The notes under the pieces are model-generated. The model was given only the letters and a program-made list of their open reading frames with translations, had not been told where the DNA came from and made no database searches. A stretch of DNA of 64,000 nt from an uncultured Gemmataceae bacterium (GTDB lineage Bacteria; Planctomycetota; Planctomycetia; Gemmatales; Gemmataceae): NCBI GenBank assembly GCA_937923405.1, contig CALDUY010000002.1, forward strand, positions 186,001-250,000. The letters are read 5' to 3'. The translations under genes were made by a program, and so were the position numbers. Positions 8,067 through 16,787 of the stretch are shown here, in pieces. Positions within the stretch are counted from its first letter, which is position 1. Every line of letters starts with the position of its first letter.

Positions 8067-9056
8067 TTAGCGGTGAGTCGTTGCCTCGGGATTCACCCAT
8101 GCCGGCAGCGCTTCGCCGCGCAACCCTGCCAGCAAGTTACGGGCACAAATATCAGCCATCGCGTTCCGGGTGCCGACCGTGGCACTGGCGATGTGCGGCG
8201 CGACAATCAAGTTGGGCACCCCGTACAGAGGACTACCTTCCACAGGCGGTTCGGGATCGGTAACGTCCAGTCCAGCGGCAAAAATTACTCCCGTTCGCAA
8301 CGCTTCGATCAGGTCGGCCTCAACGACAATCGGCCCGCGAGCAGTGTTGACGAACACCGCCGTTGGTTTCATCTTGCGGAATGTTGCTAGGTTGAACAGG
8401 CCGCGGGTCGAGTCATTCAGATCGGTGTGAACCGAGACGAAGTCGGCCTGGCCAAGCAGCGTGTCCAGGTCCACTTTTCGGGCCGATAATTCCGCCTCGG
8501 CCTGGGCATGAACGTGTACGTCGTGATACAGCACCTGCATATCCCAACCCAGCCGACAACGTCGAGCCATTGCGTAGCCAATGCGCCCCATGCCGATGAT
8601 GCCTAGCGTTCGTCCGACCAGATCCGCTCCCAGATGGCCGAGCGGTTCCCAAGTTTTCCACTTTCCTGATCGGCCATAGTCGTGCCCCTCGACCAGTCGC
8701 CGAGCTGCGGCGATCAACAAACAGAAGGCCATGTCTGCCGTCGCGTCTGTCAGCACACCTGGAGTATTGCCGACACGGACTCCTCGAGCAGTGGCAGCGG
8801 CAATGTCAATGTTGTTGAATCCGACCGCGTAGTTGCTCACCACTTTCAGCCGTGGAGCGGCGTCGAGCAAGCGCGCGTCGATGCGATCCGTCAGCAGCGA
8901 AACCAGTCCTTCGCAATCGGCCACTTTTTCGACGATAGTCTCATATGGCGGGGGCAGTTCTCCTGGCCAGACTTCCGCGTCGGTGGCGGCGAGGATCTGC
9001 TCCAACCCTTTTTCAGGAATGCGGCGAGTGACGAACACTTTCGGTTTACTGGACAT
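8067..9056 (-). CDS. D-2-hydroxyacid dehydrogenase, glyoxylate/hydroxypyruvate reductase type
   Basis: A 329-residue NAD(P)-dependent reductase of the D-isomer hydroxyacid dehydrogenase family, closest in style to GyaR/GRHPR, which reduces glyoxylate or hydroxypyruvate. Features in order: N-terminal catalytic half with VSNYAVGFNNID; Rossmann motif GIIGMGRIG near residue 155; catalytic Arg in VNTARGPIV; Glu in DVTDPEPP; catalytic His in APHIASAT. It could serve glycerate or serine metabolism, which would fit the glycine enzyme Kbl at 13.9 kb, but that link is inference. The start codon at 9056 gives the usual MSSKPKVFVTRRIP beginning. Confidence 0.9.
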   Translation of the reverse strand: MSSKPKVFVTRRIPEKGLEQILAATDAEVWPGELPPPYETIVEKVADCEGLVSLLTDRIDARLLDAAPRLKVVSNYAVGFNNIDIAAATARGVRVGNTPGVLTDATADMAFCLLIAAARRLVEGHDYGRSGKWKTWEPLGHLGADLVGRTLGIIGMGRIGYAMARRCRLGWDMQVLYHDVHVHAQAEAELSARKVDLDTLLGQADFVSVHTDLNDSTRGLFNLATFRKMKPTAVFVNTARGPIVVEADLIEALRTGVIFAAGLDVTDPEPPVEGSPLYGVPNLIVAPHIASATVGTRNAMADICARNLLAGLRGEALPAWVNPEATTHR

Positions 9057-9166
9057 CGGCGTTGCATCTCACGGCGTTCGGAATACAAGGAACTATCAGA
9101 GGATGGCTTCTGGAGCCAGTCGCGGCAATCCGGTCCCGAGTTGTTACTATACAAGGAGATTCGATC

Positions 9167-9682
9167 ATGCGTGGCTGGAAATATCTGGTTTGGGGCCTGT
9201 TGATGTGCGGAGTTGTCCTGGGCTGCACCCGAGAGCCTGATCGTCCAACGACCAAGGCCAAGGTCGAAACAGATGCTGACGAGCATACACACGAGCGAGA
9301 CAAGATGTTGCTCGCCGATGCCGGCCAGTATCACGCGGCGTTGACAGCGCATCTGTCACCCAAAGGCAACGAACTGGACCTCTTCTTCGAGACCACCGAT
9401 TCGCCGCCCAAACCAGTCGCCTTGCCGCTGACCAAGTTGACCGCGACAGTACGCAAGATCGGCGAAGGCGAACCACGCGAGATCATCTTCGAGCCAGCCC
9501 CCGCCCAAGAGCGTCCCAAAGACGAAAAGCCCGGCACCTGCTCCCACTTTGTCGCCAAGGTGGACTGGTTGAAACCGGACGACAATCTCACCATCATCAT
9601 GAACGTTGAGATTGAAGGCAACCGTCGTCGGGTGCAGTGGTCGAACTTCATTCCCAACAAGTACGCGCATCACCACGACTGA
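9167..9682 (+). CDS. Predicted lipoprotein of unknown function
   Basis: A 171-residue exported protein. The ATG at 9167 has AAGGAG at 9153-9158 and gives a clean lipoprotein signal (hydrophobic YLVWGLLMCGVVLGC, lipobox VLGC), whereas the open frame from 9062 has no such support. After lipid attachment comes a charged, His-rich linker (DEHTHERD) and a beta-rich domain with HAALTAHLSPKGNELDLFFE and a His-rich end (NKYAHHHD). The histidines could bind metal; this is a guess from composition. It is divergent from the dehydrogenase gene and is followed by a VOC protein gene 55 bp downstream. Confidence 0.75.
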   Translation: MRGWKYLVWGLLMCGVVLGCTREPDRPTTKAKVETDADEHTHERDKMLLADAGQYHAALTAHLSPKGNELDLFFETTDSPPKPVALPLTKLTATVRKIGEGEPREIIFEPAPAQERPKDEKPGTCSHFVAKVDWLKPDDNLTIIMNVEIEGNRRRVQWSNFIPNKYAHHHD

Positions 9683-9737
9683 GCCAAGTCGGTGTGACCA
9701 CCTACCATCCCCGATGATTCAACAACGAGTCCCTGTT

Positions 9738-10148
9738 ATGAGTACCCTGAACCCACCGACCTTCACCCATCTGGATCATGTTTCGGTCATCATCACTGAC
9801 GTGGCTCGAAGTCGAGCCTTCTATAGCGATCTGTTGGGGTTGAAAGAGATCGCCCGACCACGGACATTCGACTTCGTCGTGGTTTGGTTCGAGTTAGGCC
9901 AGCAACAACTGCATTTGCTTCTCAAACCACAGGCCGACACGCACAGTGCCCGCCACTTTGCCTTGCGCGTCACCGACGTGGAACAGGCTCGCACCTACTG
10001 TAAGAGTAAAGGACTACAGGTTGAGGAGACCACGCCGATTCCCGGCGCGGATCGCTTCTTCATTTACGATCCCGACGGCAACCGTATCGAGATCATCCAG
10101 TGGCATCGCCCTTATGATCCCGATCGCGACGGCTACAAAGGAGCGTGA
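9738..10148 (+). CDS. VOC-superfamily (glyoxalase/bleomycin-resistance fold) protein
   Basis: A 136-residue single-domain VOC protein. It starts its fold with HLDHVSVIITDVARSRAFYS, has the metal-ligand-like His near residue 12, a second strand with HFALRVTDVEQAR and ends with the Glu of DPDGNRIEIIQW. These positions match the H/H/E metal sites of glyoxalase-type enzymes and dioxygenases. The family covers glyoxalase I, fosfomycin-resistance enzymes and dioxygenases, so the reaction cannot be named. The ATG at 9738 is preferred over the in-frame ATG at 9714 because the protein then begins just before the domain. Confidence 0.8.
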   Translation: MSTLNPPTFTHLDHVSVIITDVARSRAFYSDLLGLKEIARPRTFDFVVVWFELGQQQLHLLLKPQADTHSARHFALRVTDVEQARTYCKSKGLQVEETTPIPGADRFFIYDPDGNRIEIIQWHRPYDPDRDGYKGA

Positions 10149-10151
10149 CTT

Positions 10152-10814
10152 TTACTTGCGTGCTTGTAGCCAGGCGACCTCGGCTGGACTCAGAGTGCGA
10201 AGGCGAACGCGACGGATCGCCCCTGTAGTTTCGTAGCTGGCGAAGCCGAACGGTCGACATGGTCGACTAGCTAGATGCAGTGACAACGTAATGTCACTGG
10301 TGTCGAGATCGACCATCTGTTCCTCATCGATCCAGGCTTCAATGCGTTCCTTCAACACCCGTATGCGGAAGCGATACCAGCGGTTCCGCTCGAACTCCAT
10401 CGACCGGGTCGTGATGTTCTCCGACGCATTGGCTCCGTCGATGTTGGAAATGCCTACCACCGTGCCGCGCCAGCCTCCTGCGACGAAGGAGCAATACTGA
10501 TCGCCCGAAGGGAAGGTGGCTGTACAGAAGAAGTCGTCGCCCTCCACTTTCTTGCCTTCGTAGGTGATCTCGTAATTGGTTTTGGGAAAGTCTCCTTTGG
10601 AGTAGACAATCCCGCACATCGGTTTCCCCTTCTCCAGCAGAATCATTCCCTCCTTGACCCGCACGGTGCCTTCGTCGCCAAACTCGACGGGTTTCCAGTT
10701 AGTGAGCGATTTTCCATCAAAGAGATCCTTCCAGTCGGTTTTCGTGGGCGGAGCGGCGGCCTCGGTCCACGCGGCCAGCGCCAGCACCAACACCACAAAG
10801 GATAGCCGTTGCAT
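10152..10814 (-). CDS. DUF1080 (3-keto-disaccharide hydrolase-like) exported protein
   Basis: A 220-residue exported protein with one DUF1080 domain, a jelly-roll/concanavalin-like fold very common in planctomycetes. The ATG at 10814 has GGAGA upstream and gives a signal peptide (LSFVVLVLALAAWTEAAA). The domain opens with DWKDLFDGKSLTNWKP and closes with ASYETTGAIRRVRLRTLSP, both typical of the family. Some DUF1080 proteins hydrolyse 3-keto-glycosides; others may only bind sugar. It ends 3 bp from the stop of the convergent VOC gene. No sugar dehydrogenase is adjacent, though a Gfo/Idh/MocA oxidoreductase lies at 39.5 kb. Confidence 0.85.
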   Translation of the reverse strand: MQRLSFVVLVLALAAWTEAAAPPTKTDWKDLFDGKSLTNWKPVEFGDEGTVRVKEGMILLEKGKPMCGIVYSKGDFPKTNYEITYEGKKVEGDDFFCTATFPSGDQYCSFVAGGWRGTVVGISNIDGANASENITTRSMEFERNRWYRFRIRVLKERIEAWIDEEQMVDLDTSDITLSLHLASRPCRPFGFASYETTGAIRRVRLRTLSPAEVAWLQARK

Positions 10815-10938
10815 TGTTCGGTCTCCTGTGAGTGGTTCCTCTCCGCTGAACATTGTCCATACTCAGGTCGAGGTTGTCCATTGTCGGCGTCGCGAAAAGC
10901 AGCGATACTGAACTGGCCCGGTTTCGCGGAAGAATTTT

Positions 10939-12216
10939 ATGAGCAACTCTTCTCTCCCGTTATCGATCGAGCAGTTACGGTCCATTCTGACTTCAGCGCT
11001 GGCAGCCTGTGGTAGCAGGTTTCGTCGCGTCTTGCTCATCCATCCCGACTATTCGCGAAACGACTTCAGTCATCTCGTGGGGCCGTTGCTGTATGACGTC
11101 CTGTATGACCGCGGACTGGAGCAACTCGATGGCTTGAACGCCAGCGGTACGCATCGTCCGATGACCGCCAATGAACTACGAGACAAACTCGGGCTAGATC
11201 CCACGCGACACACAAGAGTCGGTACTTTGTACAATCATGAGTTTGACGATCCGGATTGGTTGTTGCAATTAGATGTGATTCCAGTGGAGTTTGTGGCCGA
11301 CAAGACTGCTGGGCATCTGCGCGAACCGATGGCGGTCACGGTTAATCGACTCGTGGCCGAAGACTACGATCTGATGGTGGCTCTGAGCGGCACGGTCCCA
11401 CACGAGGCGCTGGGATATTCCGGAGGGACGAAAATTCTCTTTCCGGGAATTTCCGGTCCCGAAGTGATCGGACTATTGCACTGGGCTGCGGTCTTGGTGG
11501 GAATTCCTCGGATCATTGGTAGCCTGGACAATCCGGCTCGGGACATTGTCAACGCTGGGGCGGAGATTATCTTTGCCCGATTGGGCCAGCGACCGATTCT
11601 GTCTTTGAACATGGTCTACACCGAGGATGCCGCACATCGAGCGGTGCCGCGCGGCCTGTTCTGGGGCATCGGACCAGCAGGTTTCGATGCGGCATTGCGA
11701 CAGGCGGCGGAATTCTCGTCTCGATTACACGTCGTCTATATCGACCAGCCGCTCTCTGTGGGGGTGCAATGTATCCCCACGCGCTACGATGAGGTGTGGA
11801 CTGCGGGAAAAGGATCGTACAAACTGCAACGCCCTGGAGTGATGGCCCCCAATGGCGAGATCATCTTGTTCGCTCCGCACATCAAGGCGTTTCACTCCAA
11901 GCCTGAGATGGACGCTGCCATCCGCGCCATTGGCTATCACGGTCGGGATTGGGTCGTCGATTACCTACGCCGACATCCGACGTTTGATCGCAACATCGCT
12001 GCACATGTCATCAACGTTCGTGGCCTGGGCCAATTCCACAACGGCGTCGAGCAGTTTGACTTTGGCGTCACGTTGGCCTCACAAATCAGCGAACGCGAGT
12101 GCGCCGCTGTCGGATTGGGATACCGTGATCCCGCCAGCATTGATCGAGAGCAGTTTACCGCTCCAGGCCAATTGTGGATCGAGGAGGGGGGACAATCGCT
12201 CTACTCGCGACGTTAG
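10939..12216 (+). CDS. LarA-family nickel-pincer racemase/epimerase
   Basis: A 425-residue protein of the lactate racemase (LarA, DUF2088) family. The characteristic H...SGGTK...H pattern is intact: His155, Lys165 in GYSGGTKILFPG and His181. Their spacings (10 and 16) equal those of His174, Lys184 and His200 in Lactobacillus LarA, where Lys carries the nickel-pincer cofactor. His100 in YNHEFDDPDW matches LarA His108. The N-terminal HPDYSRND is also family-like. LarA homologues racemise or epimerise various 2-hydroxyacids and sugars, so lactate is not assured. No larB, larC or larE cofactor genes are nearby. A palindromic repeat follows its stop. Confidence 0.85.
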   Translation: MSNSSLPLSIEQLRSILTSALAACGSRFRRVLLIHPDYSRNDFSHLVGPLLYDVLYDRGLEQLDGLNASGTHRPMTANELRDKLGLDPTRHTRVGTLYNHEFDDPDWLLQLDVIPVEFVADKTAGHLREPMAVTVNRLVAEDYDLMVALSGTVPHEALGYSGGTKILFPGISGPEVIGLLHWAAVLVGIPRIIGSLDNPARDIVNAGAEIIFARLGQRPILSLNMVYTEDAAHRAVPRGLFWGIGPAGFDAALRQAAEFSSRLHVVYIDQPLSVGVQCIPTRYDEVWTAGKGSYKLQRPGVMAPNGEIILFAPHIKAFHSKPEMDAAIRAIGYHGRDWVVDYLRRHPTFDRNIAAHVINVRGLGQFHNGVEQFDFGVTLASQISERECAAVGLGYRDPASIDREQFTAPGQLWIEEGGQSLYSRR

Positions 12217-12224
12217 ACTGAAGA

Positions 12225-12281
12225 GGTAGTCGCAGGCTTGAGCCTGCACCCATCCGGCGCGGGCTAAAGCCCGCGGCTACC
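12225..12281. repeat. Dispersed palindromic repeat, copy B
   Basis: GGTAGTCGCAGGCTTGAGCC starts at 12225 and is answered by GCGGGCTAAAGCCCGC within 12258-12281, ending in GGCTACC. The two arms are imperfect inverted repeats of the same design as copy A at 1825-1886. It begins 8 bp after the stop of the LarA-like gene, so its transcript may fold into a stem and act as a 3'-end or barrier structure. Confidence 0.75.
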
Positions 12282-12496
12282 AGCCTGCGCTCGGCCTCAC
12301 TTAGACCTCGTGCTTTACTACTTCTCCTAGTCGTGCTTGAAACCCAGAACGCACCTTGAATCGGCATTTTGCGGAAAGTAACGGACGCTCCGTGGCCGAT
12401 GATGGGAAGGGCGGATGCAGGGATGCGCTCTCGGAGCCAGGGAGGCTTCGTCGAGTCGGACGAGTTCCCTGGTTCGGGCGGAGAAAGGAGGCTCCC

Positions 12497-13762
12497 ATGT
12501 GGAGGGGTGTCACGGCGGCTTGCCTAACCCTCTTGATTTGCCACGGTCTTTGCCAAGCTCAAGAGCCGGTTAGTGTGCTTCCGGGGGCGGAATTCGACAC
12601 CGGCCTGGTGAGCGGGCCTATTGGCGAAACTGTCGTGCCGGGTCGCGGTGGCTTCTCCACCAACACCGACACGCTGATTCCCGGCTGCCAGGTCTGGTTC
12701 GGTGTCGAATATCTGATGTTCTTTACCAATGGTAGCCGGGTGCCCGTACCTTTGGTTACCTCGGGCATTACGGATAATCCTGTCTCAGGTGCCCTCGGCG
12801 AGACGGGAACGCAGATTCTCTTAGGTAATCAGGTGTTCAACACGGACACTTATCACGGGATGCGAGTGCGACTCGGGTTCGACATTAGCGACACCGGGTT
12901 TGGACTCGAAGGCATCGGCTTTCTGTTCGATCAACAGGAGACCACGGTCGGCTATCCCTCGGCCACAGTCGCTCCTTCGGTGATGGGTATTCCCTTCATC
13001 AGTCAACAGCAAGATACCGAAGCCGTTGCACTGATCAATTTCCCCAGCACCATTGAGGGAACGATCGACTACAAGATCCGTACCAACATTTCAGGCTACG
13101 AGGTGAACCTCGGCTACGCCTGTAACACCTGGCTGGTCGATTGGGGCTTCGTCGGTTACCGCTACCTGAACTTGACCGAAGGGCTGTTCATGACCAGCAA
13201 CTTCCGAGCGCTGGATGACGGCGTGATTACCTTCGAGGGTGTTGGTCAGCCGACTGGAGCCATCGGCACCATCAGTGATTCGTTCCGGACCAAGAACGAG
13301 TTCTACGGTGGTCAGTTTGGAGCGGTGAAGCGACTGCTCTACCGCAACGTGGCCTTCGAGCTACGCACGGCGGTCGGCTTCGGCAATACCCGTCAGCGGG
13401 TGATGATCGACGGCAGTTCGTCGGCCAACGGTGGAGCCGCGGTCGAGGGGGGGCTGTTCGCCCAGTCGTCGAACATCGGTACAACGGTTCGCAACCAGTT
13501 CTCGGTGGTCCCAGAAGTCGGAGCCTCGATTTTCGTGCAGTTGTGCGATAACTTCGTCGGCTTCGTTGGCTACAACTTCCTGTTCTGGAACAACGTGGCA
13601 AGACCGGGCTACGAGATCGACCGTCGCGTCAATCTCTCTCAGGCTCCGTTCGGGCCGACGTTCTCGCCGACTGCCCAACCACCGCAACCCGCGGTTCTGT
13701 TGCATCGCTCGCAGGATTTGATTCTGCACGGCCTGAACGCCGGTTTCGCCGTGCAGTTCTAA
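12497..13762 (+). CDS. BBP7-like outer-membrane beta-barrel protein
   Basis: A 421-residue exported protein. The ATG at 12497 is fixed by AAAGGAGG at 12484-12491 and a signal peptide (VTAACLTLLICHGLCQAQ). The mature protein shows the planctomycete BBP7 pattern: an early VWFGVEYLMFFTNGSRVPVP, the LVTSG and alternating aromatic strands such as NLGYACNTWLVDWGFVGYR, and a late FVGFVGYNFLFWNNVARPG before a short C-terminal HGLNAGFAVQF ending in Phe. The Phe end and amphipathic strands fit an outer-membrane barrel. Porin or structural function is inferred only. A hairpin terminator follows at 13789-13827. Confidence 0.8.
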   Translation: MWRGVTAACLTLLICHGLCQAQEPVSVLPGAEFDTGLVSGPIGETVVPGRGGFSTNTDTLIPGCQVWFGVEYLMFFTNGSRVPVPLVTSGITDNPVSGALGETGTQILLGNQVFNTDTYHGMRVRLGFDISDTGFGLEGIGFLFDQQETTVGYPSATVAPSVMGIPFISQQQDTEAVALINFPSTIEGTIDYKIRTNISGYEVNLGYACNTWLVDWGFVGYRYLNLTEGLFMTSNFRALDDGVITFEGVGQPTGAIGTISDSFRTKNEFYGGQFGAVKRLLYRNVAFELRTAVGFGNTRQRVMIDGSSSANGGAAVEGGLFAQSSNIGTTVRNQFSVVPEVGASIFVQLCDNFVGFVGYNFLFWNNVARPGYEIDRRVNLSQAPFGPTFSPTAQPPQPAVLLHRSQDLILHGLNAGFAVQF

Positions 13763-13788
13763 GCGGAACTACGACCCAGTAGCCTCTT

Positions 13789-13827
13789 GACCGGGAAGGT
13801 GAACCTTCGGGCGAACCTTGCCCGGTC
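13789..13827. terminator. Hairpin between convergent BBP7-like and kbl genes
   Basis: GACCGGGAAGGT at 13789-13800 pairs with ACCTTGCCCGGTC at 13815-13827, with one unpaired G on the right arm. The loop is 14 bases. It lies 26 bp after one stop and 43 bp before the other, so it probably ends transcription from both sides. T-rich stretches follow on the plus strand (CATTTCTTTG). Confidence 0.7.
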
Positions 13828-13870
13828 GAGGACATTTCTTTGTTGAGAGATTTTAGAGATCTCTTTTTGA

Positions 13871-15064
13871 CTATCCTTTCAGAACGCCCAGCTCTTTGCC
13901 CACAGTCGTGAAGGCCTGAACAGCGCACTCGATCTGTTCGCTGGTGTGTGCCGCCGACATTTGAAGGCGAATGCGAGCCTGTCCTTGGGGCACTACCGGA
14001 TAGCTGAATCCGATCACATAGATGCCCAGTTCCAGTAGGCGATCGGCCATGCGTGAAGCCAGGGCGGCGTCGCCGATCATCACCGGCATGATCGGGTGCT
14101 GCCCTGGTTTGAGAGTGAAGCCAGCAGCCTCCAGGCCAGCCCGCATTCGTTTGGCGTTGCTGTGCAAGCGTTCTCTCAGTTCCGTTGATCGACCGACCAA
14201 CTCCAATGCTTTGCGGGCGGCCATAACGATGGGCGGTGGCAGGGCATTGGAGAACAGATACGGCCGCGATCGTTGCCGCAAATAGTCGATCACTTGCTTG
14301 CGCGCACTGGTAAAGCCGCCTGCTGCGCCGCCGAGCGTTTTGCCCAGAGTGCTAGTGAAGATGTCGATTCGCTCGTGACAGCCTAGGGACTCGGCTGTGC
14401 CTCGACCGCCCTCGCCGAGTATCCCCGTCGCGTGGCTGTCATCGACCATGACCCCGGCGTCATACTGGTCGGCCAGAGCACAAATCTCAGGCAGTTTGGC
14501 CAGTTCGCCATCCATCGAGAAGACGCCATCAGTGACGATGAGTCGAATCCGACAGTCCTTTGCATCTTGTAAGCTCTTTTCCAGATCCGCCATGTCGTTG
14601 TGCCGGTAGCGATAGCGTTTCGCTTTGCACAACCGGATGCCGTCGATAATGCTGGCATGGTTCAACTCATCCGACAGCACGGCATCGGTTTCTCCCAGAA
14701 TCGTCTCGAACAGTCCGCCGTTGGCGTCCCAACAGGAACTGTAGAGGATGGTATCGTCCTTCTGCAAAAATTCGGATATTTCCGATTCGAGTTGTTTGTG
14801 AATGTCTTGCGTGCCACAGATGAATCGCACACTGGCCATGCCGTAACCGTGCTGCTCCAGAGCCTGTCGAGCCGCAGCGAGGATCTCCGGATGGTTGGCC
14901 AATCCCAGATAGTTGTTGGCACAAAAATTCAACACCGTGCGTCCGCCGACCTGGATCTCGGCCTGCTGCGCCGACTGGATCTGACGTTCGGACTTGTACA
15001 ATCCCTTGTCTCGCAGCTCATCGAGTTGAGGTTGTAGGACGTGAATCAGGTTGCTGTCGCTCAT
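13871..15064 (-). CDS. kbl: Glycine C-acetyltransferase (2-amino-3-ketobutyrate CoA ligase)
   Basis: A 397-residue PLP enzyme that splits 2-amino-3-ketobutyrate with CoA into glycine and acetyl-CoA, the second step of threonine breakdown. It has the alpha-oxoamine synthase features: [14 protein letters not shown], the substrate-side [32 protein letters not shown], the PLP-phosphate region [16 protein letters not shown] and the Schiff-base Lys242 in TLGKTLGG. Length and N-terminus match Kbl better than BioF or HemA. The usual partner tdh (threonine dehydrogenase) is not adjacent. The gene is divergent from the calpain-like protease with a 197-bp AT-rich spacer. Confidence 0.92.
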   Translation of the reverse strand: MSDSNLIHVLQPQLDELRDKGLYKSERQIQSAQQAEIQVGGRTVLNFCANNYLGLANHPEILAAARQALEQHGYGMASVRFICGTQDIHKQLESEISEFLQKDDTILYSSCWDANGGLFETILGETDAVLSDELNHASIIDGIRLCKAKRYRYRHNDMADLEKSLQDAKDCRIRLIVTDGVFSMDGELAKLPEICALADQYDAGVMVDDSHATGILGEGGRGTAESLGCHERIDIFTSTLGKTLGGAAGGFTSARKQVIDYLRQRSRPYLFSNALPPPIVMAARKALELVGRSTELRERLHSNAKRMRAGLEAAGFTLKPGQHPIMPVMIGDAALASRMADRLLELGIYVIGFSYPVVPQGQARIRLQMSAAHTSEQIECAVQAFTTVGKELGVLKG

Positions 15065-15261
15065 GAGAGATTAACCTTTTTTTCTGGATCAGAACTTGTT
15101 TCCTGAAAGGCACTTAGGGTCGTTTTAGGAAAGAATAAAGAAAAATTTTGTCCGATCGCGTCACAGTTGCGGCGAGAGGCAGTAAGTGCTTGTGACAAGG
15201 CCAACTCAGCCGAACCAAACCAACAAACAGCATAAACAACATCCTTAGAAGGTACACTACG

Positions 15262-16716
15262 ATGAACACCTTGACGAACAAGCTGCGCGCAAATCTGAAC
15301 ATCGAGACGCTGGAAGACCGCCTGGCACTGTCGCTGACCACCGTATCGCTGGTGGGCACCACGCTGCGAGCCTGGAGCAATGATAGTGCCTCGAACATTA
15401 CGATTTCTCGAAGTGGTTCCACGACGACGATTCGCGACACGACCAACGGTTTCGTCCGTAGCTTTACTTCGACCATCAACCTGGTAGAAGTGGTCGGCGG
15501 CGCGGGCAACGACCGGATTGTCAACAATGTGCGATTTCTGCCGATGAACGCTTGGGGCCAAGGGGGCGACGACTACCTGGAAGGCTACGACGGCAACGAC
15601 AACCTCATGGGTGGGCCCGGCAACGACATCCTGAGAGGTTACGGCGGCAACGATCGGCTCTGGGGTGGTACGGGTAACGACGTCCTGCTCGGCATGGCTG
15701 GTGACGATCAGCTAATGGGTGAAGACGGCAACGACCGGCTCAACGGGGGTGCTGGCAATGACCGGATGTGGGGCGGCAACGGCGAAGACGTCATCATCGC
15801 CATCAACAACAGCACTAGGGACTGGATCCAGGGAGACGGTGGCCGCGACATCATCTGGGTCGATCGCAACGGCTGGAGCAATGACACCATCAATGCCCCG
15901 GAGAGTCAGGATCGCCTTCACTACATCAGTAGCTTCGCCAATGGTGCGGATCGCACGTTGAACGGTGACAACATCACCGACCCGATTGAGAAGGCTGGCC
16001 ATACCAAGAAGCGATTCGGGAACAACCCGTTGTTCTCCAGCTCGGGTCCGTCGCGAGATGACATCGTGCAAGGATCGCTTGGCGATTGTTGGTTGCTCGC
16101 TGGTCTGTCCGCGATCGCTATGGATAATCCGTTCGCGATTCGCTCCAATGTGGTCGACTTCGACGATGGCACTTATGGTGTACGACTAGGCTCGAACTAC
16201 TACCGTGTGGACAACGAGTTGGCCGTGGCTTCCTCCAGCAGCACGACTCCGGTCTACGCCAAGCTGGGTCGGGAAAACAGCATGTGGGTGGCGATCGTCG
16301 AGAAGGCCTACGCTCACTATCGCAGCGGTGCCAACACCTATGCCTCCTTGGAAGGCGGCTGGTCGGTTGAAGTTAACCGAGCGTTCGGTTCCAGCTCTGC
16401 GGGAGAAAAGGCTTTCAATACCTACTCCAGTGCGACGGCCTTGGCCAACGACATCTACAATCGCTGGAACAACTTCGAGGCAGTCACGGTTGGCTTCCAC
16501 ACCGTGGCTTCTGGTTGCCCCTGCATCGGCAGTCATCAGTACACCGTCGCTTGGGTGACACGGAACTCCTTCGGCACGGTGGTGTCGATCACTCTTCGCA
16601 ACCCCTGGGGGGTTGACGGCGCTGGCAGCGATGGCAACGACGATGGCTACGTGACGGTCACCCCAGCTCAGATCTTCGGATCCACTGGTCGGGTCAACTG
16701 GGGCCGAGTGGCCTAA
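15262..16716 (+). CDS. Secreted calpain-like cysteine protease with RTX calcium-binding repeats
   Basis: A 484-residue protein with three parts. Residues about 13-24 (LNIETLEDRLALS) resemble the LEPR-XLL N-terminal motif of large planctomycete surface proteins. Residues about 75-190 hold nonapeptide RTX repeats (GGPGNDILRGYGGNDRL and others) that bind calcium in a beta-roll. Residues about 255-480 are a calpain-type (family C2) peptidase with a complete triad: Cys276 in GSLGDCWLLA, His425 in GSHQYTV and Asn447 in LRNPWG. It probably acts outside the cytoplasm and needs calcium. A strong terminator follows. No inhibitor or substrate gene is evident nearby. Confidence 0.88.
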   Translation: MNTLTNKLRANLNIETLEDRLALSLTTVSLVGTTLRAWSNDSASNITISRSGSTTTIRDTTNGFVRSFTSTINLVEVVGGAGNDRIVNNVRFLPMNAWGQGGDDYLEGYDGNDNLMGGPGNDILRGYGGNDRLWGGTGNDVLLGMAGDDQLMGEDGNDRLNGGAGNDRMWGGNGEDVIIAINNSTRDWIQGDGGRDIIWVDRNGWSNDTINAPESQDRLHYISSFANGADRTLNGDNITDPIEKAGHTKKRFGNNPLFSSSGPSRDDIVQGSLGDCWLLAGLSAIAMDNPFAIRSNVVDFDDGTYGVRLGSNYYRVDNELAVASSSSTTPVYAKLGRENSMWVAIVEKAYAHYRSGANTYASLEGGWSVEVNRAFGSSSAGEKAFNTYSSATALANDIYNRWNNFEAVTVGFHTVASGCPCIGSHQYTVAWVTRNSFGTVVSITLRNPWGVDGAGSDGNDDGYVTVTPAQIFGSTGRVNWGRVA

Positions 16717-16742
16717 TCCCAACCCCTGAGTCTCGCCCAAAG

Positions 16743-16787
16743 CGGAGTCGTTCTTCGACGAGGAAGAACGGCTCCGGCTCATTTTTT
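16743..16787 (+). terminator. Rho-independent terminator of the calpain-like gene
   Basis: The stem 16743-16756 pairs with 16763-16776 (14 bp, one G-T pair; arms CGGAGTCGTTCTTC and GAAGAACGGCTCCG) around a 6-base loop. TTTTTT at 16782-16787 follows. This is the clearest intrinsic terminator in the window. Its T-run lies within the last codons of the convergent fadJ gene. Confidence 0.88.
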
